Below, piece by piece: positions 20,935-30,400 of a stretch of DNA of 64,000 nucleotides. This DNA comes from Jiangella mangrovi (lineage in GTDB: Bacteria; Actinomycetota; Actinomycetes; Jiangellales; Jiangellaceae), in the NCBI RefSeq assembly GCF_014204975.1, contig NZ_JACHMM010000001.1, positions 7,098,501-7,162,500 on the forward strand, in the 5' to 3' direction. A program made the translations under genes and the position numbers. The notes beneath the pieces are model-generated. The model saw only the letters and a program-made list of their open reading frames with translations, was not told the origin of the DNA and searched no databases. Every line of letters starts with the position of its first letter. Position 1 is the stretch's first letter.

Positions 20935-20953
20935 TTAGCAAAGGCTTGCCTAA
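20935..20953. promoter_or_regulatory. IdeR/DtxR-like iron box upstream of phoX copy 2
   Basis: TTAGCAAAGGCTTGCCTAA matches the IdeR/DtxR consensus TTAGGTTAGGCTAACCTAA at 14 of 19 positions and is itself palindromic at seven of nine pairs. It lies 105 bases upstream of the phoX copy 2 ATG. Three adjoining 11-mers after it (20953-20985) loosely resemble PHO-box repeats, but the fit is weak. Confidence 0.5.
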
Positions 20954-21058
20954 CTCATACGCCCTTTACCTTCTGTTCGTTCTCAGGTGGTGGCTCCCGC
21001 CGACACCGGTTCCTAGGTTCCTACTGAGAACGTGCCGGAGAGTGACGAAGGGACTCCC

Positions 21059-23194
21059 ATGCCCGAAACCGAAGGTGGCCAGCGCCGCCGCCTGCTGCCC
21101 ATGCTGGGCGGCGTGCACGGCGGCCGCAGCGCCATGACGTGTAAGTACCGCTGCGCCGACGCCTGCTTCCACCCGGTGCCGAACGAGAGCGACAACGAGT
21201 ACTTCGGCGACATGGTCGAGAAGGCGATGTCGCGTCGTGGTCTGCTGCGCAGTGGCGCGGTCGCCGCGCTGGTCGTGGGCTCGGGCGTCGGTGGCAGCGC
21301 CCTTGCCGCCGCGGCCGCGCCGGCTCGCCCGGACGTCACCGCCTCGGGCCCGAAGCCGCCGAACCCGAGCTTCCCGGACCTGCCGGAGCGCGGCCGTCCC
21401 GTCGGCTTCCGCTCGGTCGGCGACAACACGCTCGACACCATCGTGGTGCCGAACGGCTACGACTGGTCGGTGACGGTGGCCTGGGGCGACCCGATCCTGC
21501 CGGGCGCGCCGGAGTTCGACTTCGACAACCAGACCGAGGCCGCGCAGCTGGGCCAGTTCGGCTACAACTGCGACTTCGTGGCGATCCTCCCGCTGGACCG
21601 CGACTTCACCAAGGGCCTGCTCTGGGTGAACCACGAGTACACCAACGAGGAGCTCATGTTCCGCGGCTGGACCGGCGCCGCCGGTATCACCCTGGAGCAG
21701 CTGAAGGTCGTCCAGGCCGCGCACGGTGGCTCGGTCGTCGAGCTCGAGCGCGTCGCCGAGACCGGCGAGTGGCTGCCGGTCGGCGGCCGTCGCCGCTACA
21801 ACCGCCGCATCCACACCAAGACCGAGTTCCTGGTGACGGGCCCGGTGGCCGGCAGCGACCTGCTGAAGACCAGCGCCGACAAGACCGGCAAGAAGATCCT
21901 CGGCATGCTGAACAACTGCGCCGGCGGCACCACCCCGTGGGGCACCATCCTCTCGGGCGAGGAGAACTTCAACCAGTACTTCGGCTCCTCGGCGGCCATC
22001 ACCGACCCCACGGTCGCGGCGCGCTATGCCCGTTACGGCCTGCGCACCACGGCCGGCACCGAGCGCAACTGGGAGAAGGGCGACAAGCGCTTCGACCTCG
22101 CGCAGGAGCCGAACGAGCCGAACCGCTTCGGCTGGATCGTCGAGATCGACCCGTTCGACCCGGAGTCGACCCCGCGCAAGCACACCGCGCTGGGCCGCAT
22201 GAAGCACGAGGGCGCCACCATCTCGATCGCCGAGGACGGCCGCGCCGTGGCCTACATGGGCGACGACGAGCGCTTCGACTACGTGTACAAGTTCATCTCG
22301 AAGAACAAGTTCCGCCCGGGCGACAGCAAGCGCGACCGCGACTCGAACCTGCGCCTGCTCGAGGAGGGCGACCTCTACGTCGCCAAGTTCACCGGTGACA
22401 GCCCGGCCGCCGAGATCGACGGCACCGGCAAGGTCCCGTCGGACGGCGCCTTCGACGGCACCGGCCAGTGGATCCCGCTCGTGGTGAACGGCCAGAGCAA
22501 GGTCCAGGGCATGACGGTCGCCGAGGTCCTCACCTTCACGCGTCTCGCGGGCGACCGCGTCGGCGCCACGAAGATGGACCGTCCCGAGGACGTCGAGCGC
22601 AACCCCGTCACCGGCACCATCGTGATCGCGCTGACGAACAACACCTCGCGCAACGCGACGACCGGTGCGGACGAGACCAACCCGCGCTTCGCCAACAAGT
22701 GGGGCCACGTCGTCGGCATCGACGAGACCGGCAACGACGCGGCGGCGATGACGTTCACCTGGAACATCATCATGCTCGCGGGTGACCCCAACGACGCGTC
22801 GACCTACTACGGCGGCTTCGACAAGACCCAGGTCAGCCACCTGTCCTGCCCGGACAACGTGGCCTTCGACCCGGCCGGCCGGCTGTGGATCTCGACCGAC
22901 GGCATGCCCAGCGCCAGCGGCATCGCCGACGGCCTGTTCGTCGTGCCGGTCGAGGGCCCCGACAAGGGCCACGTCCGCCGGTTCGCCTCGGTGCCGCGCA
23001 ACGCCGAGTGCTGCGGCCCGTTCATCACGCCCGACGGCCGCACCGCCACCATCGCGGTGCAGCACCCGGGCGAGGGCGGCACCGCCTCGCCGGAGAACCC
23101 GATCTCGACGTTCCCCTACGGCGACCAGCCGCGGCCGTCGGTCGTCACCGTCTGGCGCAAGAGCCCGGGCAACGGCCCGTTCATCGGCGACTGA
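21059..23194 (+). CDS. PhoX-type alkaline phosphatase (DUF839), copy 2
   Basis: 711 residues, aligning with copy 1 along its whole length: CKYRCADAC near the N-terminus, a Tat signal SRRGLLRSG near residue 61, then LLWVNHEYTNEELMF, NNCAGGTTPWGTILSGEEN, MGDDERFDYVYKF, KMDRPEDVE and AECCGPF. The ATG at 21059 is preceded by GAAGGGA; a GTG 27 bases upstream is possible but lacks a site. Codon choice differs from copy 1: CGG is nearly absent, CGC/CGT and AAG dominate and Lys is more frequent, which suggests selection for high expression. An IdeR-like box lies upstream and a strong terminator downstream. Equivalent function to copy 1 is inferred, with separate regulation. Confidence 0.92.
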   Translation: MPETEGGQRRRLLPMLGGVHGGRSAMTCKYRCADACFHPVPNESDNEYFGDMVEKAMSRRGLLRSGAVAALVVGSGVGGSALAAAAAPARPDVTASGPKPPNPSFPDLPERGRPVGFRSVGDNTLDTIVVPNGYDWSVTVAWGDPILPGAPEFDFDNQTEAAQLGQFGYNCDFVAILPLDRDFTKGLLWVNHEYTNEELMFRGWTGAAGITLEQLKVVQAAHGGSVVELERVAETGEWLPVGGRRRYNRRIHTKTEFLVTGPVAGSDLLKTSADKTGKKILGMLNNCAGGTTPWGTILSGEENFNQYFGSSAAITDPTVAARYARYGLRTTAGTERNWEKGDKRFDLAQEPNEPNRFGWIVEIDPFDPESTPRKHTALGRMKHEGATISIAEDGRAVAYMGDDERFDYVYKFISKNKFRPGDSKRDRDSNLRLLEEGDLYVAKFTGDSPAAEIDGTGKVPSDGAFDGTGQWIPLVVNGQSKVQGMTVAEVLTFTRLAGDRVGATKMDRPEDVERNPVTGTIVIALTNNTSRNATTGADETNPRFANKWGHVVGIDETGNDAAAMTFTWNIIMLAGDPNDASTYYGGFDKTQVSHLSCPDNVAFDPAGRLWISTDGMPSASGIADGLFVVPVEGPDKGHVRRFASVPRNAECCGPFITPDGRTATIAVQHPGEGGTASPENPISTFPYGDQPRPSVVTVWRKSPGNGPFIGD

Positions 23195-23241
23195 CGCTCA
23201 CCAGCACGACCTGATCCGCAGGAACCATCCGCAGGCGAGGG

Positions 23242-23277
23242 GGTCCCGGTGCCAGCCAGGCACCGGGGCCCTTTCGC
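23242..23277 (+). terminator. Terminator after phoX copy 2
   Basis: A 12-bp stem (GGTCCCGGTGCC at 23242-23253 with 23259-23270, one G-T pair) and a five-base loop, followed by CTTTCG. It starts 47 bases after the stop. Confidence 0.75.
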
Positions 23278-23294
23278 GTTCCCGGCGGGCTGGG

Positions 23295-23315
23295 TAGGCT
23301 GGGATAACGCTTTCC
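23295..23315 (+). promoter_or_regulatory. Promoter and LacI-type operator of the cupin gene
   Basis: TAGGCT (23295-23300) is a good -10. Immediately after it, GGATAACGCTTTCC (23302-23315) resembles LacI/GalR-family operators, with a central CG and five of seven symmetric positions, and would cover the transcription start. No lacI-type gene is in the window. Confidence 0.4.
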
Positions 23316-23339
23316 ATCGACGACGGCGGGAGCTTGCGG

Positions 23340-24056
23340 ATGCGTGCTGGGCGGCCGGGATTCCCCGGCGGGACGGCGGTCAGCCACCTCACCGTCTACG
23401 ACTGGCCGACGCCCGACGGACTGGCCGGCGGCTCGCCGCACCTGCACACGGCGTCGGGCGAGGGCTACGTCGTCGTCGGCGGGCAGGGCCGGCTGCAGAC
23501 CCTCAGCGCCGCCGGCGTGGGCGAGCACCCGCTCGCGCCGGGCACCGTCCTGTGGTTCACGCCGGGCACGGTGCACCGGCTGGTGAACGACGGCGGCCTC
23601 GAGATCGTCGTCGTCATGCAGAACGCCGGGCTGCCCGAGGCCGGCGACGCCGTCTTCACCTTCCCCGACGAGGTCCTGGCCGACCCGCGGCACTACGCCG
23701 TCGCGTCCGCCCTCCCCGACGGCGACGAGGACGCCGTCGCCACCGCCGCCCGGCGCCGTCGCGACCTCGCACTCGAGGGGTACGCCGAGCTGCGCGCCGA
23801 GGGTCCGGCGGGGCTGGAGCGGCTGCACCAACGTGCCGGCGTGCTGGTGGCCGCGAAGGCCGCGGGCTGGCGGGCGACGTGGGAGCAGGCCGTCCGGGCG
23901 GGGGTCGAGGAGACCGACCGGTCGCTGACGGCGCTGGCTCGCGGCGACGCGTCGCACCTGGCCGCCGCGTCGGTGCACGTCGGCGAGCGGCGCGAGCAGA
24001 CCTACCGGTACGGCATGTGCGGGCGCCTGCGCACCTGGGACGTCGCCGCGCTGTGA
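23340..24056 (+). CDS. Cupin-domain protein
   Basis: 238 residues. Residues about 15-95 form a cupin barrel: HLHTASGEGYVVVGGQG provides the first motif (two His and a Glu) and PGTVLWFTPGTVHRLVNDG the second His. The C-terminal 140 residues are helical and charged and are unfamiliar. Many such proteins in actinobacteria sit in sugar-catabolic loci, and the LacI-type operator upstream agrees with that, but no sugar genes adjoin. ATG at 23340 has GGGAG at a good distance; a TTG six bases earlier is less likely. It lies between two copies of a non-coding repeat together with phoX copy 2. Confidence 0.78.
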   Translation: MRAGRPGFPGGTAVSHLTVYDWPTPDGLAGGSPHLHTASGEGYVVVGGQGRLQTLSAAGVGEHPLAPGTVLWFTPGTVHRLVNDGGLEIVVVMQNAGLPEAGDAVFTFPDEVLADPRHYAVASALPDGDEDAVATAARRRRDLALEGYAELRAEGPAGLERLHQRAGVLVAAKAAGWRATWEQAVRAGVEETDRSLTALARGDASHLAAASVHVGERREQTYRYGMCGRLRTWDVAAL

Positions 24057-24079
24057 GGTTCCGCCGGGTGGTGCGGTGG

Positions 24080-24393
24080 GCTCCCCGTCCCCCTGGTGCC
24101 CAGTCTCTTAGCCGCGTAACCGCGCCTCAAGTCCGACGATTGGCGCTTCGCGCGGAGGGCGGACTTGACCCGCGGTCCCGCGGCCAAGAACCTGGCACCT
24201 ATCAGGGGGACGGGGAGACCCTGGGCACGCCTCGCCGCTCCCTGCCCGTTTCGTCGGGCTGTGGACAGCGATGATCATCAAGGATCGCGTACATCACCAG
24301 GATTACCCGAGCCTCAACACGATTACAGGCCTCGTGATGCACGGGTAAACGTAGTGGGCCGCCCAAGAATCGCCGGCAAATCCCACATCGCGG
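24080..24393. repeat. Non-coding repeat block, copy 2, with nested palindrome
   Basis: CTCCCCGTCCCCCTG (24081-24095) and its reverse complement (24203-24217) match copy 1 at 20542-20594. Here about 85 extra bases lie inside, containing GCCTCAAGTC and GACTTGACCC as inverted arms. The rest follows copy 1 in order (TGCCCGTTTCGTC, GGACAGCGATGATCATCAA, ATTACCCGAGCC, CACATCG). It begins 24 bases after the cupin stop. No gene is supported in 24057-24576. Confidence 0.65.
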
Positions 24394-24540
24394 CCCGTCC
24401 CCCCTGATAGCTGCCCGTTCTTGGCCGCGGGGACCCGGGTCAAGTCGAAGCCCCCCAATCACAGCAGCGACCCGACCACAGAGGGCGCCGACTTGAGGCG
24501 GGTCCCCGCGGCCAAGAGAATGGGCAGCAGGGGGACGGGG
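24394..24540. repeat. Large imperfect palindrome with TCAAGTC/GACTTGA core
   Basis: Arms of about 50 bases (24394-24447 and 24489-24540) pair through CCCGTCCCCC, CTGCCC, CTTGGCCGCGGGGACCCG and TCAAGTCG, enclosing about 41 bases. A two-base mismatch next to the core (GGTCAAGTC against GACTTGAGG) is also present in the copies at 24.1 and 42.5 kb. It ends 36 bases from the epimerase stop on the minus strand. Confidence 0.7.
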
Positions 24541-24576
24541 GAACCCAGCGCAACCACACGCACCCAAACGGAACCC

Positions 24577-25464
24577 TCAGTGAAGCGGAAGATCCCGCGG
24601 AACCACCTCGGCCAGCCGGGTCGCGGTGAAGCCGATCAGGTCGCGGGCGGCCGTGAGGTCGACCGGCGCCTCGCGCCCGGCGAAGGTCTGCGTCCGCGGC
24701 ACGTCCGGGTGGAACGCGGCCAGCAGCTGCTCCGTCGGGTACGGCGTCGAGTTCTCCGGCGCGGCGACGAAGACGGCGTGCGCGCCGGGCCGGCTGGGCC
24801 GCAGCGCCAGCTCGGCGGCCCGAGCGGCGTCGCGGGTCTCGAGGTAGAGCCAGAGGTCGGGCGCGGCGTGGCCGGGGTCGGCGGCGATCTTCTCGAGGTA
24901 CCCGACCAGCCGGTCGTCTCCCACGGCCGAGTCGCCGAAGCCGCCGACCATCGGGAAGCGCAGCGCCACGACGTCCATGCCGTGCCGGCGGTGCATGGCC
25001 TGCGCCGTCAGCTCGTCGACCACCTTGGACAGCGAGTACGGGTCGGCGGCGCGGGTGGGCAGCTTCTCGTCCAGCGGCAGGTACTCGGGGTGCGCCGGCT
25101 GCTGTGGGCCGTAGCGGTACCCGAGCGCGTTGATGCTGCTGGCGACGACGGCGTGGCGCACGCCCCGCTCGCCCGCGGCGTCGAGGACGGCGAACGTGGC
25201 GGCGGTGTTGCCGGCGAAGACGGCGTCGGGCGTGCCGAGCTCGGGCGCGGGGATCGCGGCCATGTGCACGACGGCGTCGGCTCCCTCGAGCGCGGCGACG
25301 ACGGTGTCGCGGTCGGCAGCACTGCCCACGACGACGCGGTCGGCCGCGAGGTCGCCTGGGTCGTCGAGCACCAGCGCCGTCGTCGCGTACCCCGCTTCGG
25401 CGAAGTGCCGGCAGGTGGTCCGGCCGATCAGGCCGGCGGCCCCGGTGATGAGTACTCGCGTCAC
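24577..25464 (-). CDS. NAD(P)-dependent epimerase/dehydratase (extended SDR)
   Basis: 295 residues. VLITGAAGLIGRTTCRHF at the N-terminus is the GxxGxxG nucleotide-binding motif; SSINALGY and YSLSK near residues 120 and 150 supply the catalytic Ser and YxxxK pair. Extended SDRs of this kind act on nucleotide sugars or other sugar-like substrates; the substrate is not deducible. The GTG at 25464 places the glycine motif near residue 6, as in the family; an ATG 36 bases upstream adds a charged stretch. It is divergent from the glycerophosphodiesterase gene, 88 bases apart, with palindromic repeats on its downstream side. Confidence 0.85.
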   Translation of the reverse strand: MTRVLITGAAGLIGRTTCRHFAEAGYATTALVLDDPGDLAADRVVVGSAADRDTVVAALEGADAVVHMAAIPAPELGTPDAVFAGNTAATFAVLDAAGERGVRHAVVASSINALGYRYGPQQPAHPEYLPLDEKLPTRAADPYSLSKVVDELTAQAMHRRHGMDVVALRFPMVGGFGDSAVGDDRLVGYLEKIAADPGHAAPDLWLYLETRDAARAAELALRPSRPGAHAVFVAAPENSTPYPTEQLLAAFHPDVPRTQTFAGREAPVDLTAARDLIGFTATRLAEVVPRDLPLH

Positions 25465-25552
25465 GAGCGCCGATTCTCTCACCCGGAGTTCAACCGGCAT
25501 TCAGTGACGATCCGTAGCATCTCGGAAACCCCCCACCATCCCAGGAGGATCC

Positions 25553-27424
25553 GTGCGACTCCCCCGCCTGTCCGTGCTCCTCGCCGCGGCGCTGCCCGCG
25601 GCGGCGCTCACCGCGGCCCTCGCCGTACCAGCCGAAGCCGAACCCGCGGCCGATGAGCCCGAGGTCGTCCTCACCGAGGACTTCTCCGGCGGCGCGGTCC
25701 CGGCCGGCTGGAACGCCGTCGAGGGCCAGTGGTCGGTGTCGAACGGCCGCCTGGTCGGCGTCAGCACGTCGGCCAACCAGCTCTCGCGCATCACGTTCGG
25801 CCCGCACCTGCGCAACTACCGCGTCGAGGTGACGGCCCGGTTCGAGCAGGTCATCAACGCCGCCCGCTGGACCGCCGTCGGCCTCGACATCGCGCCGAAC
25901 GGGGCCACGCCGTGGTGGATCGCCACCATGCGCAGCGGCTCGACGGCGTCCAACGGCCTCGAGTTCGCCCAGCGGACGACGTCGGACGCGTGGAACGTCA
26001 CGAACACCGCCGCCGCGCCGCACGCCGCCGGCACCGGCCGCGACGTCCGCGTCGCCGTCGAGGTGCGGGGCAGCCGGGCCACCTGGATCTTCGACGGCGA
26101 GGAGGTCATGCGCACCAGCGCGCTGCAGCGCTCCGAGCAGGGCGTGCTGGGGCTGCTCGCGAACGGCGGCACCGTATCCTTCGACGACGTCGTCGTCACG
26201 GAGCTCGAGGAGGAGCCGGTGATCCGTCCGGTCGGCCCGGCCTCGACGCCCGCCGTCGTCGCGCACCGCGGCTACTCGTCCGTCGCGCCCGAGAACACCC
26301 TGGCGGCCGTGGAGTCCGCGCTGCGCACCGGCGCCGACTACGTCGAGATCGACGTCGCCAGCAGCGCCGACGGCGTCCCGATCATCCTGCACGACAACAC
26401 GCTGGACCGGACGACCGACGGCACCGGCGCGCTGCCGTCCGTGACGTCGGACTACATCGAGGGGCTCGACGCCGGCTCCTGGTTCTCGACGGCGTTCGCG
26501 GGCCAGCCGGTGCCGACGCTGCTCGACGTGCTCGCGCTGATGAAGGGCCGCGCGCCGGTGCTGCTGCTCGAGGTCAAGGGCCCCGAGACGCGCGCGGAGC
26601 TCGAGCTCATCGTCCAGCAGCTGCGCGACGAGGGGCTGGTCGAGCAGACCCTGCTGCAGAGCTTCGACGTCAACGTGCTGCGCGACGTCCGGGCCATCGA
26701 GCCGGAGCTGCGCCTCGGCCTGCTGCGCTCCAGCCTCGACGCCGACCCGGTCGCCGTCGCCCGGGACCTCGGCGTCGTCGCCTACAACCCGGCGTGGACG
26801 GCGCTGCAGAGCCGCACCGACGTCGTCGAGGACCTGCACGCCGCCGAGATCGCCGTCATGCCGTACACCATCGACGACCCCGCCCAGTGGCAGATCCTGC
26901 GCGACCTCGGCGTCGACGGCGTCATCACCAACAAGCCGGGCGAGCTGGTCGGCTGGAACGCGCGGCACGTGCAGACGGTGCCGGACGAGCCCACGGTGGC
27001 GTTCGCGGCGCCGGCCGACGGTGCCGAGCTCACCCGCGGCGACGTTCTGGTGCCCGCGGTGACGTCGGAGCGGGCCGAGTCACTGGCCATCACGCTCGAC
27101 GGCGAGGAGGTCACCGAGGGTGCCGCCGTCGCCGTCGACACCCTGGCCGCCGGCGAGCACACGCTCGAGGTGACCGCGACCGGGGTGAACGGGACGGCGA
27201 CCGCGTCGGTGACCGTCACGGTCACGCCGTCGGCCGCGGGCCTGGTGCGGCTGGCCACGAGCCCCGACGTGGTCCGGAGCCTGCGCGACCAGCTGCTGCG
27301 CGCCATCGACCGGTCCGACTGGATCCGCGTCGCCGCCATCGCCGAGGACGGCGTCGGCGGCCAGCAGCTGCCGGCCGAGCTGGCGGAGCTGATCGCCGCC
27401 GACGCCCGCGCGTTGCGGGCGTAG
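25553..27424 (+). CDS. Secreted glycerophosphodiester phosphodiesterase
   Basis: 623 residues from a GTG with AGGAGG eight bases upstream. Order: Sec signal (1 to about 28, ending AEAEP), a concanavalin/DUF1080-like beta-sandwich (about 38-215), the GDPD TIM barrel (about 235-470) and an Ig-like repeat (about 485-560), then a short helical tail. Catalytic motifs are clear: AHRGYSSVAPENT, EIDVASSADG, LHDNTLDRTTDG and LLLEVKGPE. The family releases glycerol-3-phosphate from glycerophosphodiesters and also acts on teichoic acid. The extra sandwich and Ig-like parts suggest binding to a cell-wall or polysaccharide substrate. Together with two PhoX genes nearby it would support phosphate scavenging outside the cell. 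Confidence 0.9.
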   Translation: MRLPRLSVLLAAALPAAALTAALAVPAEAEPAADEPEVVLTEDFSGGAVPAGWNAVEGQWSVSNGRLVGVSTSANQLSRITFGPHLRNYRVEVTARFEQVINAARWTAVGLDIAPNGATPWWIATMRSGSTASNGLEFAQRTTSDAWNVTNTAAAPHAAGTGRDVRVAVEVRGSRATWIFDGEEVMRTSALQRSEQGVLGLLANGGTVSFDDVVVTELEEEPVIRPVGPASTPAVVAHRGYSSVAPENTLAAVESALRTGADYVEIDVASSADGVPIILHDNTLDRTTDGTGALPSVTSDYIEGLDAGSWFSTAFAGQPVPTLLDVLALMKGRAPVLLLEVKGPETRAELELIVQQLRDEGLVEQTLLQSFDVNVLRDVRAIEPELRLGLLRSSLDADPVAVARDLGVVAYNPAWTALQSRTDVVEDLHAAEIAVMPYTIDDPAQWQILRDLGVDGVITNKPGELVGWNARHVQTVPDEPTVAFAAPADGAELTRGDVLVPAVTSERAESLAITLDGEEVTEGAAVAVDTLAAGEHTLEVTATGVNGTATASVTVTVTPSAAGLVRLATSPDVVRSLRDQLLRAIDRSDWIRVAAIAEDGVGGQQLPAELAELIAADARALRA

Positions 27425-27461
27425 GCGGCGCCGGGGTGGGCGCTGGAGTACCCGCGACCGG

Positions 27462-27493
27462 GACCCGTGCGGCAGGGGTCCGCGCAACGGGTC
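27462..27493. terminator. Hairpin between convergent GDPD and M14 genes
   Basis: GACCCGT pairs with ACGGGTC and GCGG with CCGC across one bulge, around CAGGGGT. It fills the short gap between two converging genes and just touches the M14 stop, so it can serve both. Confidence 0.5.
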
Positions 27494-30400
27494 AGTCCAG
27501 CAGGTGCTCCAGCGCCCGGTCCATGACGGCGGCCCGCTCGGCCGCGGTCTCGATGCCCTCGAGGCCGAACCCGGCGTAGAGCGAGCCCCGGGTCGCCGTG
27601 ACGGCCGCCTCCGGGAAACCGGCCGCCGTCGACCGCAGGAAGTCGTTCGCGTTCGGCGCGCTGCCGTCGGGCGCGCCGGGCACCTCCCAGCCGCCGAGGT
27701 CGGTCTCGAAGGACGTGCTGCCGTCGCCGGTGCTGACGGTGACGTCGTCGACGAACACGCCGAGCCCTTGGACCGCCCAGTCGCTGGCGTAGCTGATCGA
27801 GACCTCGACGTCGCCGCCGGCGTAGGCGGACAGGTCGATCTCCCACTGCTGCCAGCCGCCGGAGTTGCCGGACGCGGCGTTCCACTCGCCGGTCGTGCCG
27901 GTCGGCTCGCAGGTGTCGCCGTCGACGACCGTCTGGTAGTGCTCGAGCTGCGGGTGCAGGACGTTCCAGCCGGCCGTGCAGCTGCCTTCGGCCGCGATGT
28001 CCTGCGTTGTGTGCCCGTTGAGGTCGGGCAGCGTCGTCCAGTCGTCCGTGCCGACCGGCCTCGCCTCGACGAACAGGTGGTCCCAGTCGGGCTCAGTGTC
28101 GTACGACGTCCAGAACGAGAGCGTGGCGCCCCCGGCCGGCACGCTGATCGTGTTGGCCAGCCGCTTGAACGAGACGTCGCCGATCTGTGAGTAGACGTAG
28201 AAGTCGCCGGTGTGCGGCTCGAACGGCCCGCCCTCGCGATCCCAGCGGCCGGCCACCCAGCTGTCGAACTGCGGGTACCGGTCCGCGGGCAGGATGCCGC
28301 TGGTGGTGATCAGCGAGTTGCTGTGATCCTGGTTGCCGTCCGGGTCGAAGCCCCAGGTCAGACCGTTGAACGGGCCGTCGTCGGTGCCCAGGACGTCCAG
28401 CAGCTCGCCGTCGTCGCCGGTGCCGCCGTTGTCGACCACGAGGTAGGCGCCGAGCCAGTACTGCAGCACGTCGTTGGTGAGGTCGCCGGAGCCGCCGAGC
28501 GGCCGGCACCGGCTCTGGACCGCCGGCGACGACGTGCACTGGGCGTTCGCGGCCGTGGGGTCGTAGAGCTGGTTGCCGACGTTCTGGGTGTACTGGCTGC
28601 CGGCGTTCTTGCCGGTCCAGAGGACGCGGCCGCCCTCGTTGAGGAAGTCGCGGACCTCGAGCAGCTGGTCCATGGCCAGCCGCGACGCGTTGCCGGCCGC
28701 CCAGCCCGGCTCGCGGGTCACGACGTCGTCGCCGGTGTACCAGACGACGGCGTCGTAGTGCGACAGCACGCCCAGGGCGTCGGGGGCGACCCGGCCGCGC
28801 GCGTCGACGTCGTACAGGTCGTAGCCGACGCCGTTCGCCGCCAGCGCTTCCTCGTAGGCGGCGAGGTGGTGCGGCCCGCCGGCCGGCTGGACCGGCGAGG
28901 CGCCGGTGTAGTCCTCGGCCGCCAGGATCAGCACGTCGTTCGCCGACTCCTCGACCGCCTGGTAGGTGAAGGAGTCGCTGGTCTCGCCGCCGCCCTCGAA
29001 CCAGACCTCGACGGAGTCGCCGGGGTCGGTGCCCGTGACCATGCCGCTCATCACGCGGTAGTGCACCGCCGTCGTGCCGCCGTAGCGGTCGCCGCCCTTC
29101 CATTCCTGCGTGGGCGCCGTGACGACGGGGCCGCCGTCGATCCGGTACTTCACGGACACCTCGCCGAGGTCGCGCTTGGCGAGCACCCGCACCTCCTGCG
29201 GGTCGCCGTAGGAGTAGTCGAAGGTGAAGTCCGCCTGCGGCAGGCCGGCCTTGTAGGTGTCGTCGCTCTGCAGGTAGAACGGCTTCGTCGTGAGGCCGAG
29301 GTGCGACACCGGGTCGTCCGGGTCGGCCGCCGACTTCGCCACGTCGAGGGCGAACGGCAGCACCTTCTGGAACTCCGCCTCGATCAGCGCCTCGTCGTCG
29401 GGGAAGACGAACCCGCTGCCGGGGACGCCCTCGCCGAGCTCCGGCGTCCAGGCCAGCGTGCCGCGCTGGGCGTGCGCGAAGTCGGTGGTCTCGCCGTTGG
29501 TCACGTACAGCACGTCCGAGGACAGGCCGGGCTCCCAGCCGGGGATCGCCGGGGTGTCCCAGTTGCCGGAGAGCGCGAAGTAGATGGGGTCGTCGGCGCT
29601 GGGCGTGCCGATCTGCCAGCCCTCGGGATAGATCAGCCACTCGCCGGCGGAGTGCCAGTTGACGTGGAAGGCGAAGTTCACGCGGTCGTAGAGCTCGAGC
29701 ATGGCCTGCGTCTCGGGCTCCGACGCGGGCTCCGGTCCGCGGTACGTGTCGCTGGAGATCAGCGACGACGAGCCCTCCTCGTCGTAGCCGAAGTGCTCGG
29801 GATAGTTGCGGTTCGGGTCGACCCCGTCGAGCGCCGTGGTGACGCCGTCGCCGTCGTTGTCGCGCAGGTTCTTCCGCCACAGCCGCTCGGTGTCGAACGT
29901 GTACTGGTAGCCGTCCGGGTTCGCGACCAGCAGGAACCAGTACTCGTTGCGACGGAGCATGCTGCGGACCTCGCGGTCGTTGGCCCGCCAGCGGTCGACC
30001 AGGTGGTTCATCAGCCGGCGGTTGACCTCGGTCGAGATCCACTCGCGGGCGTGCTGGGTCGAGCTGTAGAGCACCGCCGGCCGGGTGCCGTCGGCGATGC
30101 CGCGCGCGCCCTGGGTGAGCTTGAGCGCGATGATCTCGCGCCCGTTGTACGTCTCGCCGAGGACGACGAGCTTCGCGATCTGCGGGTTGGCCCTGGCGAT
30201 GGCGTAGAGCTCGTCGCTCAGGCCGCCCTCCTCGTCCCACGACCGCCAGACGGTGTACCCGCCGGCCGCCTGGCGAGCGGCCGACTCGCGCGCGCTGAGG
30301 CCGTCGGCGTTCCGCTTCACCCGCACGTCGATGCCGCGGCCGCGCAGCGCCTGCGCCTCCTCGTCGCTGAGGACGAGGTCCAGGCTGACGCCTTCGGCCG

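Noticed and set aside
20953..20985. PHO-box triplet upstream of phoX copy 2
   Set aside because: The three 11-mers fit the PhoP consensus only loosely; kept as a remark, not a feature.
18299..23065. Long minus-strand frames opposite both phoX genes
   Set aside because: Both are antisense shadows with Val/Gly/Arg-rich sequence; the plus-strand proteins carry Tat signals and PhoX motifs.
24421..25656. Plus-strand frame across the repeat and opposite the epimerase
   Set aside because: Begins within a palindrome and runs antisense to a clear SDR enzyme.
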